The notes under the pieces: model-generated
The model's database searches: none
What the model saw: only the letters and a program-made list of their open reading frames with translations
What the model was told of the DNA's origin: nothing
Translations under genes and position numbers: made by a program
Shown: positions 15,681 to 23,023 of the stretch, in pieces
Layout: each line of letters starts with the position of its first letter
How positions within the stretch are numbered: the stretch's first letter is position 1
Source: JBFGJY01 sp041576975
GTDB taxonomy: Bacteria > Pseudomonadota > Gammaproteobacteria > UBA4575
Direction of reading: 5' to 3'
NCBI GenBank assembly: GCA_041576975.1
Contig: JBFGJY010000039.1
Span: 1 to 23,100, forward strand
DNA length: 23,100 nucleotides

Positions 15681-16936
15681 GTAAAATTAAACATGTCATA
15701 GTAGGTGCGGGTCCTGCAGGCGTCATTGCAGCTGAAACCTTACGTAAGCTCGATTCTACTTCACAAATCACAGTCATTGGTGACGAGCCAGAACCACCAT
15801 ATTCACGCATGGCGATTCCTTATTATTTATCCAAAGACATCGAAGAATCGGGTACCTATCTGCGCAAAACTTCTAACCACTTTGAAGATAGGAACATTGA
15901 AATTCTTCGAGATCGTGTTGATTCAGTAAATGACAAACAAAACACAATTAGTTTACAAGCTGGTAACAGTCTTACTTATGACAAACTTTTAATTGCTACT
16001 GGTTCGCATGCAGTTACACCCCCGATATCTGGTGTTGATGCTACCTATGTACATAATTGTTGGACACTAGAAGATGCGCGCAACATTATTAACTTGGCCA
16101 AGCCGAATGCAAACGTGGTGTTAGTGGGAGCAGGCTTTATTGGTTGTATTATTTTAGAAGCCCTAGTAAAACTTAAGGTGCAGCTTAGTGTAGTTGAGAT
16201 GGAAAATCGTATGGTGCCACGCATGATGAACGAGGCATCGGGTGGATTAATTAAGAAGTGGTGTGAGGATAAAGGCATAAAAGTCTATACCTCGACGAGA
16301 GTTGAGGAAATCGATAATAAAACGGTTCGTCTTGATAACAATCAGTCACTTGCGGCGGATTTAGTGATCATGGCCACAGGTGTAAAACCGAATATGGGCT
16401 TGCTTGAAGGTACCGCTATAAAAATTGATGATGGGATTTTAGTCAACGAATTTTTGCAGACTAGTCACGCAGATATTTATGCAGTTGGAGACGTAGCGCA
16501 GGGCAAAGATTTTTCGACAAATAATTTTTCGGTACAAGCTATTCAACCCACTGCTGCAGATCATGGTCGTATCGCAGCCAATAATATGGCGGGGAAAAAA
16601 TTACGTCATCAAGGCAGTGTTAATATGAATGTGTTAGACACGATGGGGCTGATATCCAGTTCATTTGGATTATGGATGGGTGCTGAAAGCAGCGATTCTG
16701 CCGAACTTAATGATAGAAATCGATTTCGATATCTCAATCTTCAGTTCCGTGATGATGTGTTGGTTGGAGCAAGTAGCTTAGGGCTTACCGAACATGTAGG
16801 TGTATTACGCGGTCTGATTCAGAGCAAAACGAAATTGGGTAAATGGAAATCAAGACTCAAGGCAGATCCTACTCGACTCATGGAAGCTTATTTAGGTTGT
16901 ACACAGGCAGTTGGTTATAATGCGGGTGTTATTTAA
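15677..16936 (+). CDS. aorC: FAD/NAD(P)-dependent oxidoreductase subunit (AorC-like)
   Basis: The 419-residue protein has the two-dinucleotide-domain fold: FAD-binding VGAGPAGVIAAETL at about 9-22, ATGSHAV, the second glycine motif for NAD(P)H VLVGAGFIGCI at about 150-160, ATGVKPN, and the FAD motif ADIYAVGDVAQG. It resembles rubredoxin and nitrite reductase-like flavoproteins and the FAD subunit of AorABC, which couples the enzyme to NAD+. The ATG overlaps the aorB TGA by four bases, indicating translational coupling and a stoichiometric complex. The C-terminal domain carries a short conserved-looking YLGCTQAVGYNAG end. No cysteine pair of the disulfide-reductase type follows the FAD motif, so a thioredoxin-reductase-like role is unlikely. 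Confidence 0.88.
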   Translation: MSKIKHVIVGAGPAGVIAAETLRKLDSTSQITVIGDEPEPPYSRMAIPYYLSKDIEESGTYLRKTSNHFEDRNIEILRDRVDSVNDKQNTISLQAGNSLTYDKLLIATGSHAVTPPISGVDATYVHNCWTLEDARNIINLAKPNANVVLVGAGFIGCIILEALVKLKVQLSVVEMENRMVPRMMNEASGGLIKKWCEDKGIKVYTSTRVEEIDNKTVRLDNNQSLAADLVIMATGVKPNMGLLEGTAIKIDDGILVNEFLQTSHADIYAVGDVAQGKDFSTNNFSVQAIQPTAADHGRIAANNMAGKKLRHQGSVNMNVLDTMGLISSSFGLWMGAESSDSAELNDRNRFRYLNLQFRDDVLVGASSLGLTEHVGVLRGLIQSKTKLGKWKSRLKADPTRLMEAYLGCTQAVGYNAGVI

Positions 16937-16982
16937 GGAAGCTTCGAACAAATCAATTCTGGAAATTTTATAGCACGATAAA

Positions 16983-17103
16983 AAGAAAATGCTATTATCT
17001 ATTTTCTTCAATTTACAATTGCGCAAGCAATCGTAAAATGGCAACACCTCCTTGTACTGATGGAACCTCTGATTTTTTCAGAGGCCCCTTAAGTTCAACT
17101 TAA
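16983..17103 (+). promoter_or_regulatory. Hairpin-rich leader between aorC and the MoaD-like gene
   Basis: Four elements follow one another. AAGAAAAT/ATTTTCTT (16983-16990, 17001-17008) is an 8-bp A/T-rich stem. TTTAC-A-ATTGC / GCAAT-C-GTAAA (17012-17037) is a ten-pair stem with one mismatch closed by a GCAA tetraloop. CACCTCCTT (17046-17054) matches the anti-Shine-Dalgarno end of 16S rRNA. CCTCTGA/TCAGAGG (17066-17084) is a 7-bp stem with a T5 loop, followed by TTAAG/CTTAA (17089-17103). The moaD-like ATG comes 25 bases later without a clear ribosome binding site. This could be a cis-regulatory RNA, an attenuator or a processing region. I do not recognise it as a known riboswitch. Confidence 0.4.
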
Positions 17104-17128
17104 TATTTAACTAACCAAAGTTTATGTA

Positions 17129-17380
17129 ATGAAAATTACATTAAAATTGTATGCGACATTAGGTGATTTGCTTCCTGATCATGCGCGCCAAAACATGTTG
17201 GAAGTAGAGGTGGCCAAAGATGCGACTCCGAACCAAATAATTGATCAATTTAAAGTCCCACGTGAGCTTGCGCATCTAGTACTACTTAATGGGCACTATG
17301 TTGAGCCCAAACAGCGTGATCAATCTATTCTCCAGTCTAATGATGCTTTAGCAATTTGGCCACCCATTGCAGGTGGTTAA
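17129..17380 (+). CDS. MoaD/ThiS family sulfur-carrier protein
   Basis: The 83-residue protein has the ubiquitin-like beta-grasp pattern (MKITLKLYATLGDLLP, then a helix TPNQIIDQF, then LVLLNGHYV) and ends in the obligatory Gly-Gly (PPIAGG). In MoaD the C-terminal glycine is converted to a thiocarboxylate that supplies the dithiolene sulfurs of molybdopterin, the pterin also used for tungsten. Location 192 bases after aorC points to a dedicated sulfur carrier for the AorB cofactor; ThiS or a tRNA-thiolation carrier are alternatives. No MoaE, adenylating enzyme (MoeB/ThiF) or tungstate transporter is present in the window, so those must be encoded elsewhere. No Shine-Dalgarno sequence is evident. 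Confidence 0.85.
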   Translation: MKITLKLYATLGDLLPDHARQNMLEVEVAKDATPNQIIDQFKVPRELAHLVLLNGHYVEPKQRDQSILQSNDALAIWPPIAGG

Positions 17381-17601
17381 AATATGGGGAAACCCTGGTC
17401 TATGCGTGAACGCGCATCTTGCACCTTAAATGTCCAGTTTCTGTGTTGCAAATCTCGGCGATTGCTTCAAGCATTGCTCTGCCTTCCCCTTCCATGCAGT
17501 CGTTCGCAATAGTTTGCTATTACAAGCGATTCGCGCCTTGAGTCTGAGCATTTTAGATCACAATCTACTTTGTTCGGAATAAATCAGAGGTTCCATAAAA
17601 C

Positions 17602-17895
17602 TTGAGTAATAAGTTTAACTTCTCAAAAGAGATGGGCATCACTCGAGACGATTTATATCGTGCACTACCATCAATATTTCAAGAACAGCCGTATGAAATA
17701 AAAGACAATCAAATTCTATCAGAAGATAATCAAGGCAGATTAATGATTAAAATTATTAAAGAAGATTATCGTATTTTAGCATCGATGAAAGTGCCTCGTT
17801 TAGTATTAAACTTTTGTTTTGAAAATTACAGACAAGATCAAATTAAGATTTTTACAGAACGCTTTTTGTTACACCTGCATAAGGGGGGTGGTTAA
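17602..17895 (+). CDS. Hypothetical protein with Gly-Gly-Gly C-terminus, aor-linked
   Basis: The frame begins at a TTG (17602), with AGAGG about 11 bases upstream; an internal ATG at 17632 would shorten it by ten residues. The 97-residue protein is a mixed alpha/beta domain: GITRDDLYRALPSIF (helix), QPYEIKDNQIL, RLMIKIIKEDYRILASMKVPRLVLNFCFENY, then a final helix QDQIKIFTERFLLHLHKGGG. It resembles a small conserved protein I recall from proteobacteria that also ends in RGGG or KGGG, but I cannot name a family. The glycine end parallels the preceding MoaD-like protein, 221 bases upstream. A role in cofactor or complex maturation is speculation. The 221-base gap holds no convincing gene. Confidence 0.65.
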   Translation: MSNKFNFSKEMGITRDDLYRALPSIFQEQPYEIKDNQILSEDNQGRLMIKIIKEDYRILASMKVPRLVLNFCFENYRQDQIKIFTERFLLHLHKGGG

Positions 17896-17913
17896 GCTGA
17901 TTGCGTCGGCTAA

Positions 17914-18345
17914 TTACTTCCAACCGATTGGTTCATAGCCTTTATCGATAAGACAACGTTCTACTATTTGTTTAAAGGCTGGACTCGGTTCTTTTGAACG
18001 GTGCATCCCGGCAAAAAATCGATTCATTCCCCTACGAATCGCGCCCATTGCCGCACCAGTACCTGAATCGCCAATAACTGCTCCAGTTGCAGCACCTGTG
18101 GCTGCACCTTCTGTTGCGCTGCCCGCGGTTTCTTTTGCAATTTCGTCTGCGCTATTGGATTTCGCACCACTGCTTTTAGCAAGTCGCATGCATTCATTAA
18201 TATCTTGATATACTTGATCATTTCCAACTTCTTTTGCATGCTCATTTGGGTAAAGTACTGGACGTGACGTTGCACACGCACTGAGAAATACAACGGCTAT
18301 TAATATAAAAACTAATTTAGTTACATTGTTAAATTGTTTACGCAC
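17914..18345 (-). CDS. Glycine-zipper lipoprotein
   Basis: A lipoprotein signal sequence (hydrophobic LVFILIAVVFLSAC) ends in the lipobox LSAC, so the protein is lipid-anchored. The mature part contains a glycine-zipper stretch GAATGAATGAVIG and GTGAAMGAI, typical of small membrane-associated envelope proteins (Rick_17kDa/YMGG-like group). A pair of cysteines, NECMRLA and ERCLIDKGYEPIGW, flanks it; the latter is a common C-terminal motif of such lipoproteins. The frame starts either at a TTG (18354) or a GTG (18345); I give the GTG, but neither has a good ribosome binding site. It is convergent with the preceding 97-aa gene (18-base gap). Outer-membrane location is likely: Ala and Thr, not Asp, follow the lipid-modified Cys. 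Confidence 0.75.
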   Translation of the reverse strand: MRKQFNNVTKLVFILIAVVFLSACATSRPVLYPNEHAKEVGNDQVYQDINECMRLAKSSGAKSNSADEIAKETAGSATEGAATGAATGAVIGDSGTGAAMGAIRRGMNRFFAGMHRSKEPSPAFKQIVERCLIDKGYEPIGWK

Positions 18346-18426
18346 TGAAATCAATTCTGAATTGTGAATTGAGAAGGATGATCATAAGACAATTTTTATG
18401 TATAAAAGTTACAGACTATATTAAAT

Positions 18427-19404
18427 TTAAGGAATCTTAGAATCCAAATCTTCGACGTTTACTTTAGGGTGCGCTTGTTTGAATTTCTCCAGTTGCCGTG
18501 TCGCCTCGGCATAGTCTCTTTTTGCAATGAGCTGTTCAATCATTAATAACCAGTCTTCTACCGGTATGGGAGAAAAATCTGTTTCTTCTTCAAATGATAC
18601 ATCTTCACGAGCTTGTGTTTGTTGTGTTTGGTTGGATTCAACACTTATAGCCCTTTCGGGCGTCATACTTTCTACAGCAGTCCCATTTGCACTATCTAAA
18701 CCATCTTTGCTTGCAGATGGTTTGCGTTCCCTAGCTGCATCTTTGGATAATTCATGCATGTGCTCTGGTGTTTTTGTGGATCGTGTAATACCTGGTGCAG
18801 GCACATTTGAGACTTTGGGTTTAGTGCCTGGCGATGCAACAGGTGGGCCTTCGGCCGGCGCTTGTTGCATTTTTAATTCATTGTTCAATCTATACTCATC
18901 ATATTGTTGAGATTTTTCTAGTGTAGTTTCAGGTCTTGACATTGTCTCTTTTAGTTCGTGTTTTTTTCTTGATTCAAGTTTGCTTGGTATGGTCGCAGAG
19001 GGCGCTTGAGTTTCAGTGCGGCCAGATGATTCCTCAGCTTCGAAACCAATGTCACGATCGGTATCTAATTTGTCTCCAATTGATCTGCTGAAATTATCAG
19101 CTGTGGATTCATCCATCGGTACCGATTTGAGATCGGATTTGTCTGAGCTAGGAATCGGTGGGATCTCTAATTGCTCTGGGCTTTGGTCGAGTTGAACCAA
19201 AATTGCAAAAACCAGTAACACGCTGGCAGCTAGAGATAACGGTACTTTCCATCCACCACCAAAGTGACTATCGCCATGCGCGGGGGCATTTTCTTTCGTT
19301 GCATAATCCAGAATTTTACGATCAAGCTCAGACGAAGGTATTTCTTTTGCACCTTTTTTATATAGCGCTGCTAAAACTTGATCGTCTTGTGATTCAATAC
19401 TCAT
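18427..19404 (-). CDS. Membrane-anchored putative anti-sigma factor
   Basis: The 325-residue protein starts three bases after the stop of the ECF sigma gene, so the two are co-transcribed. Residues 1-50 are cytoplasmic and charged (DDQVLAALYKKGAKEIPSSELDRKIL). One membrane segment follows at about 52-70 (WKVPLSLAASVLLVFAILV). A long low-complexity linker (about 75-275) is rich in Ser, Pro, Thr, Glu and Lys. The protein ends in a helical domain, VEDWLLMIEQLIAKRDYAEATRQLEKFKQAHP, a helix-pair pattern seen in proteins paired with sigma factors. The N-terminus lacks the zinc-binding HxxxCxxC motif of classical ZAS anti-sigma factors, so the mode of inhibition would differ. Role inferred from position and topology. 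Confidence 0.7.
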   Translation of the reverse strand: MSIESQDDQVLAALYKKGAKEIPSSELDRKILDYATKENAPAHGDSHFGGGWKVPLSLAASVLLVFAILVQLDQSPEQLEIPPIPSSDKSDLKSVPMDESTADNFSRSIGDKLDTDRDIGFEAEESSGRTETQAPSATIPSKLESRKKHELKETMSRPETTLEKSQQYDEYRLNNELKMQQAPAEGPPVASPGTKPKVSNVPAPGITRSTKTPEHMHELSKDAARERKPSASKDGLDSANGTAVESMTPERAISVESNQTQQTQAREDVSFEEETDFSPIPVEDWLLMIEQLIAKRDYAEATRQLEKFKQAHPKVNVEDLDSKIP

Positions 19405-19407
19405 GTT

Positions 19408-19971
19408 TTAACTCTGAATCGCTGCTTTGAGTTTATTTTTTGCATAACGTAACCGGCTTTTGGCGGTTTCGGTTTTTACTTGTGTGATTTCGGCAATTTC
19501 TTCCACACTTAAATCTTGTTCAAGGTGTAATAGTACAGCCTCTTTTTGATTGGCAGGAAGTTCTTGTATGGCTTGCATGAGTTGATTCGTTTTTTGTTTC
19601 AAGGTGAACTCATCCTCTGGTAAGGCCAGTGGTGTTGGATTATTGGTGAGCTCTTCTGCAATTTCTGTATCATTAAATTCAACTACCTGCGTAGGTTTAA
19701 TTTTTCGGTAAAAATCGATAAGTGTGTTGTGTGCAATGGTAAACAGATAAGTTTTAAATTTAGCCTTAGGTTGATAGCGTGCGGCGCTGTTAATCAATTT
19801 GATCCAGACCTCTTGATAAAGCTCTTCAGATTGATGCCTATCGCTGCCGTGTCTTACAAAGTAACGATATAGTACATCTTTATATCTTTGATATAGGGTC
19901 TCAAATGCCGCTTGGTCTCCTTGCTGGTACAACAGCATCAGCGCCTCATCGGATTGGTGCTCTTCCCTCAT
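19408..19971 (-). CDS. ECF family RNA polymerase sigma factor
   Basis: I start at the ATG at 19971 (187 residues); an in-frame TTG lies two codons upstream. Region 2 is clear: ALMLLYQQGDQAAFETLYQRYKDVLYRYFV, EELYQEVWIKLINSAARY, then FKTYLFTIAHNTLIDFYRK. Region 4 is a helix-turn-helix: LPANQKEAVLLHLEQDLSVEEIAEITQVKTETAKSRLRYAKNKLKAAI. The linker is acidic (NDTEIAEELT). Such factors direct transcription of stress or envelope regulons and are usually held by a membrane anti-sigma, encoded here immediately downstream. The upstream 127 bases separate it from the divergent aminotransferase gene; autoregulation is common in the family, but no duplicated promoter motif is apparent to me. Confidence 0.92.
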   Translation of the reverse strand: MREEHQSDEALMLLYQQGDQAAFETLYQRYKDVLYRYFVRHGSDRHQSEELYQEVWIKLINSAARYQPKAKFKTYLFTIAHNTLIDFYRKIKPTQVVEFNDTEIAEELTNNPTPLALPEDEFTLKQKTNQLMQAIQELPANQKEAVLLHLEQDLSVEEIAEITQVKTETAKSRLRYAKNKLKAAIQS

Positions 19972-20098
19972 GGGCAAGCAGCCTAGCGATGCATTCTCGG
20001 CGACGCAATACCGTTACTTATATTTATATAAACGAATAAAAGCGGGTTAAGGGTTATTTGTTTGTACCGTTAATCGGGCACCATGCTAGGATTCCTGC

Positions 20099-21262
20099 AT
20101 GGCTAAATGCAGGATTTCAAAGAGATTGGAGCGAGTTGAGTCGTTTCATGTCATGAGCTTAATGGCAGAAGCCAAAAAGCTAGAAGCTCAAGGCAATCAC
20201 GTTATCCATATGGAGATGGGGGAACCTGATTTTTCCACACCAGCACCCATTGTTGATGCGGGTATAGCCGCTTTACAAGCTGGTATTACACATTACACCC
20301 CAACATTAGGGCTACCTGCATTACGTGAGGCCATTGCAGATTTTTATGAAAATGAATATCAGGTTTCTGTCGAATCTGAACAAATTATTATCACGCCAGG
20401 TTCTGCATTAGCTTTGCAGTTGGTATTAACCTTAATGGTGTCCGATGGAGACCAAGTCGCGATAACGGACCCGGCTTATCCCAGCACCCATAATCTAGTA
20501 CATCTTCTTGGTGGTTCTGTTTTACAGATTCCGGTAAGCGAAGACTCTTCGTGGCAACTTAATCTTGAGTTACTGAAGCAGCATTGGAACGAATCCATCA
20601 ATGCGGTTTTAATCGCTAGCCCTTCGAATCCCACTGGAACAATTCTTGCAGATCAGGAGTTAGAAAATATAGCTAGTTTTTGTGCCGAAAAAGGAGTGTT
20701 TCTGTTGGTCGATGAAATTTATCATGGCTTAGTATATTCGCAAGCTCCAAGAACTGCAGTCGGGATTAACGAAAATACCTTTGTAATAAATAGTTTTTCA
20801 AAATTTTATGGTATGACGGGTTGGCGTGTAGGTTGGATTGTTGCGCCCAAAAACTATTTAAGTGAATTAAATAAACTCGCACAGCACACTTTTTTAGCTG
20901 CGCCCACTCCTAGTCAATATGCTGCACTTGCCGCATTTCAAACGAATACACAGGAAATACTGATTGAACGGCGAGAAGAATTTAGAAATAGACGCGATTA
21001 TTTAATCAATGCATTAGAATCAATAGGGTTTGGTATAAGTGTGAAACCAGAAGGGGCTTTCTACATTTATGCAGATTCTTCAGCTTTCTCTGAAGATAGT
21101 TATGAATTTACTTGTAATGTTTTAAGTGAAAAATATGTCGCTTTTACACCAGGTGTTGATTTTGGTGTGGCGGGTGCCAACCAGCATGTGCGTTTTGCTT
21201 ACACTACCGATCTTGAAAATTTAAAAATCGGAGTTGAGCGTTTAGCAAGTTTAAAAACCTAA
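20099..21262 (+). CDS. PLP-dependent class I/II aminotransferase
   Basis: The 387-residue protein has all class I hallmarks: MGEPDFSTP at 40-48, THYTPTLGLPALREAIADFY, the substrate-contacting SPSNPTG with Asn177, Asp205 (VDEIYHG, with Tyr208), the Schiff-base Lys235 in NSFSKFYGMTGWRVGW and Arg243, and a C-terminal HVRFAYTT with the carboxylate-binding Arg. The length is typical of aspartate/alanine-type aminotransferases. The substrate (alanine, aspartate, aromatic or methionine-derived) cannot be fixed from the sequence. An AGGA nine bases before the ATG serves as ribosome binding site. The neighbouring genes do not suggest a pathway; the next gene follows after 37 bases and may share its message. 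Confidence 0.93.
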   Translation: MAKCRISKRLERVESFHVMSLMAEAKKLEAQGNHVIHMEMGEPDFSTPAPIVDAGIAALQAGITHYTPTLGLPALREAIADFYENEYQVSVESEQIIITPGSALALQLVLTLMVSDGDQVAITDPAYPSTHNLVHLLGGSVLQIPVSEDSSWQLNLELLKQHWNESINAVLIASPSNPTGTILADQELENIASFCAEKGVFLLVDEIYHGLVYSQAPRTAVGINENTFVINSFSKFYGMTGWRVGWIVAPKNYLSELNKLAQHTFLAAPTPSQYAALAAFQTNTQEILIERREEFRNRRDYLINALESIGFGISVKPEGAFYIYADSSAFSEDSYEFTCNVLSEKYVAFTPGVDFGVAGANQHVRFAYTTDLENLKIGVERLASLKT

Positions 21263-21299
21263 AAATATATTCATCAAAAATATTAGATAGGATATTTCA

Positions 21300-21857
21300 A
21301 TGAAAATGTTTCTTCATTGCTTTTTTTTGATTTTAGTAATGAGTTTGTCAACGATTAGTGCGGATGAAAATAGTGAGAATTTTCCCGAAACAAATCCTTC
21401 AGTAGAGGTGATGAATAATGCCAGGTTGCATGAATTATTAAAGCGTATTGATCCTCAACTTGAGGGGCAATTAGGTTTCTGGACCATTAAGTATGAAAAT
21501 CTTCGTGCACAAGTGATTACTGATGAAAACGCAGATCGCATGCGTGTAATTGTTCCGATAGTAAAAGTAGAAGATGTCGAGGAAGGTGAATTAATACGCT
21601 TGATGCAGGCTAATTTTGATTCTGCGCTTGATGCACGCTATTGCGTAGCAAATGGGATAATATGGAGTGCCTTCATACATCAATTATCTATACTTTCTGA
21701 TGAAGAATTATTATCTGGTTTAGCACAAGCACTAACCGCGGCAACCAGTTTTGGTTCTACTTACAGTTCCGGAGCGTTAATTTTTAGAGGTGGTGATAGC
21801 GAAGAAGAGCAACGGAAATACTACGAAAGCATCGTAGAAAAAGGCCTGGTAATATAA
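21300..21857 (+). CDS. Exported protein with YbjN/secretion-chaperone-like fold
   Basis: AGGA lies seven bases before the ATG. A signal peptide (about 1-22, FFLILVMSLSTISA) precedes a 163-residue domain. The pattern LHELLKRIDPQLEGQLGFWTIKYENL, DRMRVIVPIVKVEDVEEGELIRLMQANFDSALDARY, NGIIWSAFIHQLSILSDEEL is one I recognise from a conserved uncharacterised group related to type III secretion chaperone/YbjN folds; typical members read ANFDSALDARY and W-x-x-FIHPL. No catalytic residues are evident, so a binding role is more likely. No secretion system is encoded nearby. It is downstream of the aminotransferase, possibly co-transcribed. Confidence 0.72.
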   Translation: MKMFLHCFFLILVMSLSTISADENSENFPETNPSVEVMNNARLHELLKRIDPQLEGQLGFWTIKYENLRAQVITDENADRMRVIVPIVKVEDVEEGELIRLMQANFDSALDARYCVANGIIWSAFIHQLSILSDEELLSGLAQALTAATSFGSTYSSGALIFRGGDSEEEQRKYYESIVEKGLVI

Positions 21858-21863
21858 AGCGTC

Positions 21864-21878
21864 GGCTTTAATAAAGCC
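21864..21878. terminator. Candidate bidirectional hairpin between convergent genes
   Basis: GGCTTT (21864-21869) and AAAGCC (21873-21878) form a 6-bp stem with a three-base loop, just after the plus-strand stop (21855-21857) and overlapping the stop of the convergent 69-aa gene. An alternative pairing AAAGC/GCTTT (21856-21869) competes. No strong T-run follows on either strand, so the terminator assignment is tentative. Confidence 0.35.
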
Positions 21879-22077
21879 TTAAAGAAGAGTTATGGTATAA
21901 AGATGAAGTCTTTTCACATAACCTTTTGCGTATAGCTTCTTGGTAATGATCTTCGAAATGGGGCATTTGCGAAACAACAGATATGAGATACCACAATCCA
22001 TTGTGTTTATTCATGAAGTAAGAAACAATTTTATTAGCTTCTCGTTTAGCTCTTGCCATAAGGAGTTCATCTTCCAT
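21868..22077 (-). CDS. Small hypothetical protein (69 aa)
   Basis: A near-ideal AGGAGG lies six bases before the ATG, which is the main evidence for a real gene. The protein is cytoplasmic and helical, begins EDELLMARAKREANKIVSYFM, and contains a HNGLWYLISVV segment and a basic C-terminal part (EAIRKRLCEK). No family recognised. It is convergent with the exported protein gene, and the 190 bases upstream to the cysZ-like gene hold nothing else I can support. Confidence 0.6.
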   Translation of the reverse strand: MEDELLMARAKREANKIVSYFMNKHNGLWYLISVVSQMPHFEDHYQEAIRKRLCEKTSSLYHNSSLRLY

Positions 22078-22267
22078 AATCTACCTCCTCAGTAAATCTT
22101 CAATGATTCTATGATATTGCGCCTAAGCTATATAAAAGAGTCATGTAACAATGATTAGTGGTGTGAAATTCCCAAATCAATGGCTGCGAAATAATAAATT
22201 AGAACAATAATCGGTTAAATAGTTCCATTCATAAAACTTAGGCACAAAGCATTTTTGTGATTCAGTT

Positions 22268-23023
22268 CTAATTTTTTTCTGCCGTGGAACTTTTTGACGC
22301 ATGTAGTTTCAATTCGTCTACCCAAAGAGATGTTGCAGCGGCAACACCTATAGGCATCGCAAAAAAATTGAGTATAGGTGTAATGGTCATTAACACTAAC
22401 GCCATTCCAAAACCCAAACATAGAAAACGTTTTTCTTTTAGTAATGTTATTTGTTGTTTGAAAGGGTAGTTGTGATTTCCCATGGGATAGTCTAAATACT
22501 CAATCGCTAAAAACCATGCACCAAAAATAAACCATAGTAATGGTGCAAATACGTTTACACCTGGAATGATAAATAACAGTAGTAAGGGGAAAATGCGTGC
22601 CGCAATGTATAGAAGTTTTCTAAACTCGTTACTTACTCCAACGCGTGCACCACGCAGCAGATCTAAATAACCCTCGCTGCTGTTGATTTTTTGTTGAGTA
22701 AGTTGCTCTTCTATTTTTTCTGACAATACACTATTGAACGGGGCGCCCAAAAAATTTGCTACCAGAGTGAAGGCAAAAAATACGATCAATAAGCTGGCGA
22801 TAACGAATAAAGGCCAGAGAATAATTTGCAGCCACTCCAACCAACTGGGTAAATATTGCTCTAAAATTGTGTCAAATCGTTCAAATCCATACCAAATGAC
22901 ACCCGCAAATAAAGTTATATTTATCGCTAATGGCACCACAACATAGCGCTTAATGCCAGGAAGTTTTAGCAAACTAACTCCCTTGATGATGTAAGAAGCG
23001 CCTTTAACAGCTTGAAAAATCAT
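22268..23023 (-). CDS. cysZ: CysZ-like (EI24 family) membrane protein
   Basis: The 251-residue protein matches CysZ in length (E. coli CysZ is about 253) and layout: GASYIIKGVSLLKLPGIKRYVVVPLAINI at the N-terminus, membrane segments at about 26-45, 64-92 (ILWPLFVIASLLIVFFAFTLVANFLGAPFNSVLSEKIE), 138-165 (IFPLLLLFIIPGVNVFAPLLWFIFGAWFLAIEYLDYPM) and 203-225. The blocks NFLGAPFN and EYLDYPMGNHNYPF are typical of the family. CysZ assists sulfate uptake for cysteine synthesis; some EI24 members lack that role. No other sulfur-assimilation gene is next to it. The following 77 bases to the window end contain no gene. Confidence 0.88.
   Translation of the reverse strand: MIFQAVKGASYIIKGVSLLKLPGIKRYVVVPLAINITLFAGVIWYGFERFDTILEQYLPSWLEWLQIILWPLFVIASLLIVFFAFTLVANFLGAPFNSVLSEKIEEQLTQQKINSSEGYLDLLRGARVGVSNEFRKLLYIAARIFPLLLLFIIPGVNVFAPLLWFIFGAWFLAIEYLDYPMGNHNYPFKQQITLLKEKRFLCLGFGMALVLMTITPILNFFAMPIGVAAATSLWVDELKLHASKSSTAEKN

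Noticed and set aside
16911..17053. Minus-strand start after the AAGGAGGTG seen on the reverse of 17046-17054
   Set aside because: The possible frames either stop within about ten codons or run antisense into aorC with an unnatural composition; the sequence is better treated as an anti-Shine-Dalgarno element.
17384..17512. Short plus-strand frame (MGKPWSMRER...) right after the MoaD-like gene, and a 31-codon minus-strand frame (MEGEGRAMLE...) over the same bases
   Set aside because: Both are short, overlap each other, lack good ribosome binding sites and match no family I know; the 221-base gap is best left as noncoding.
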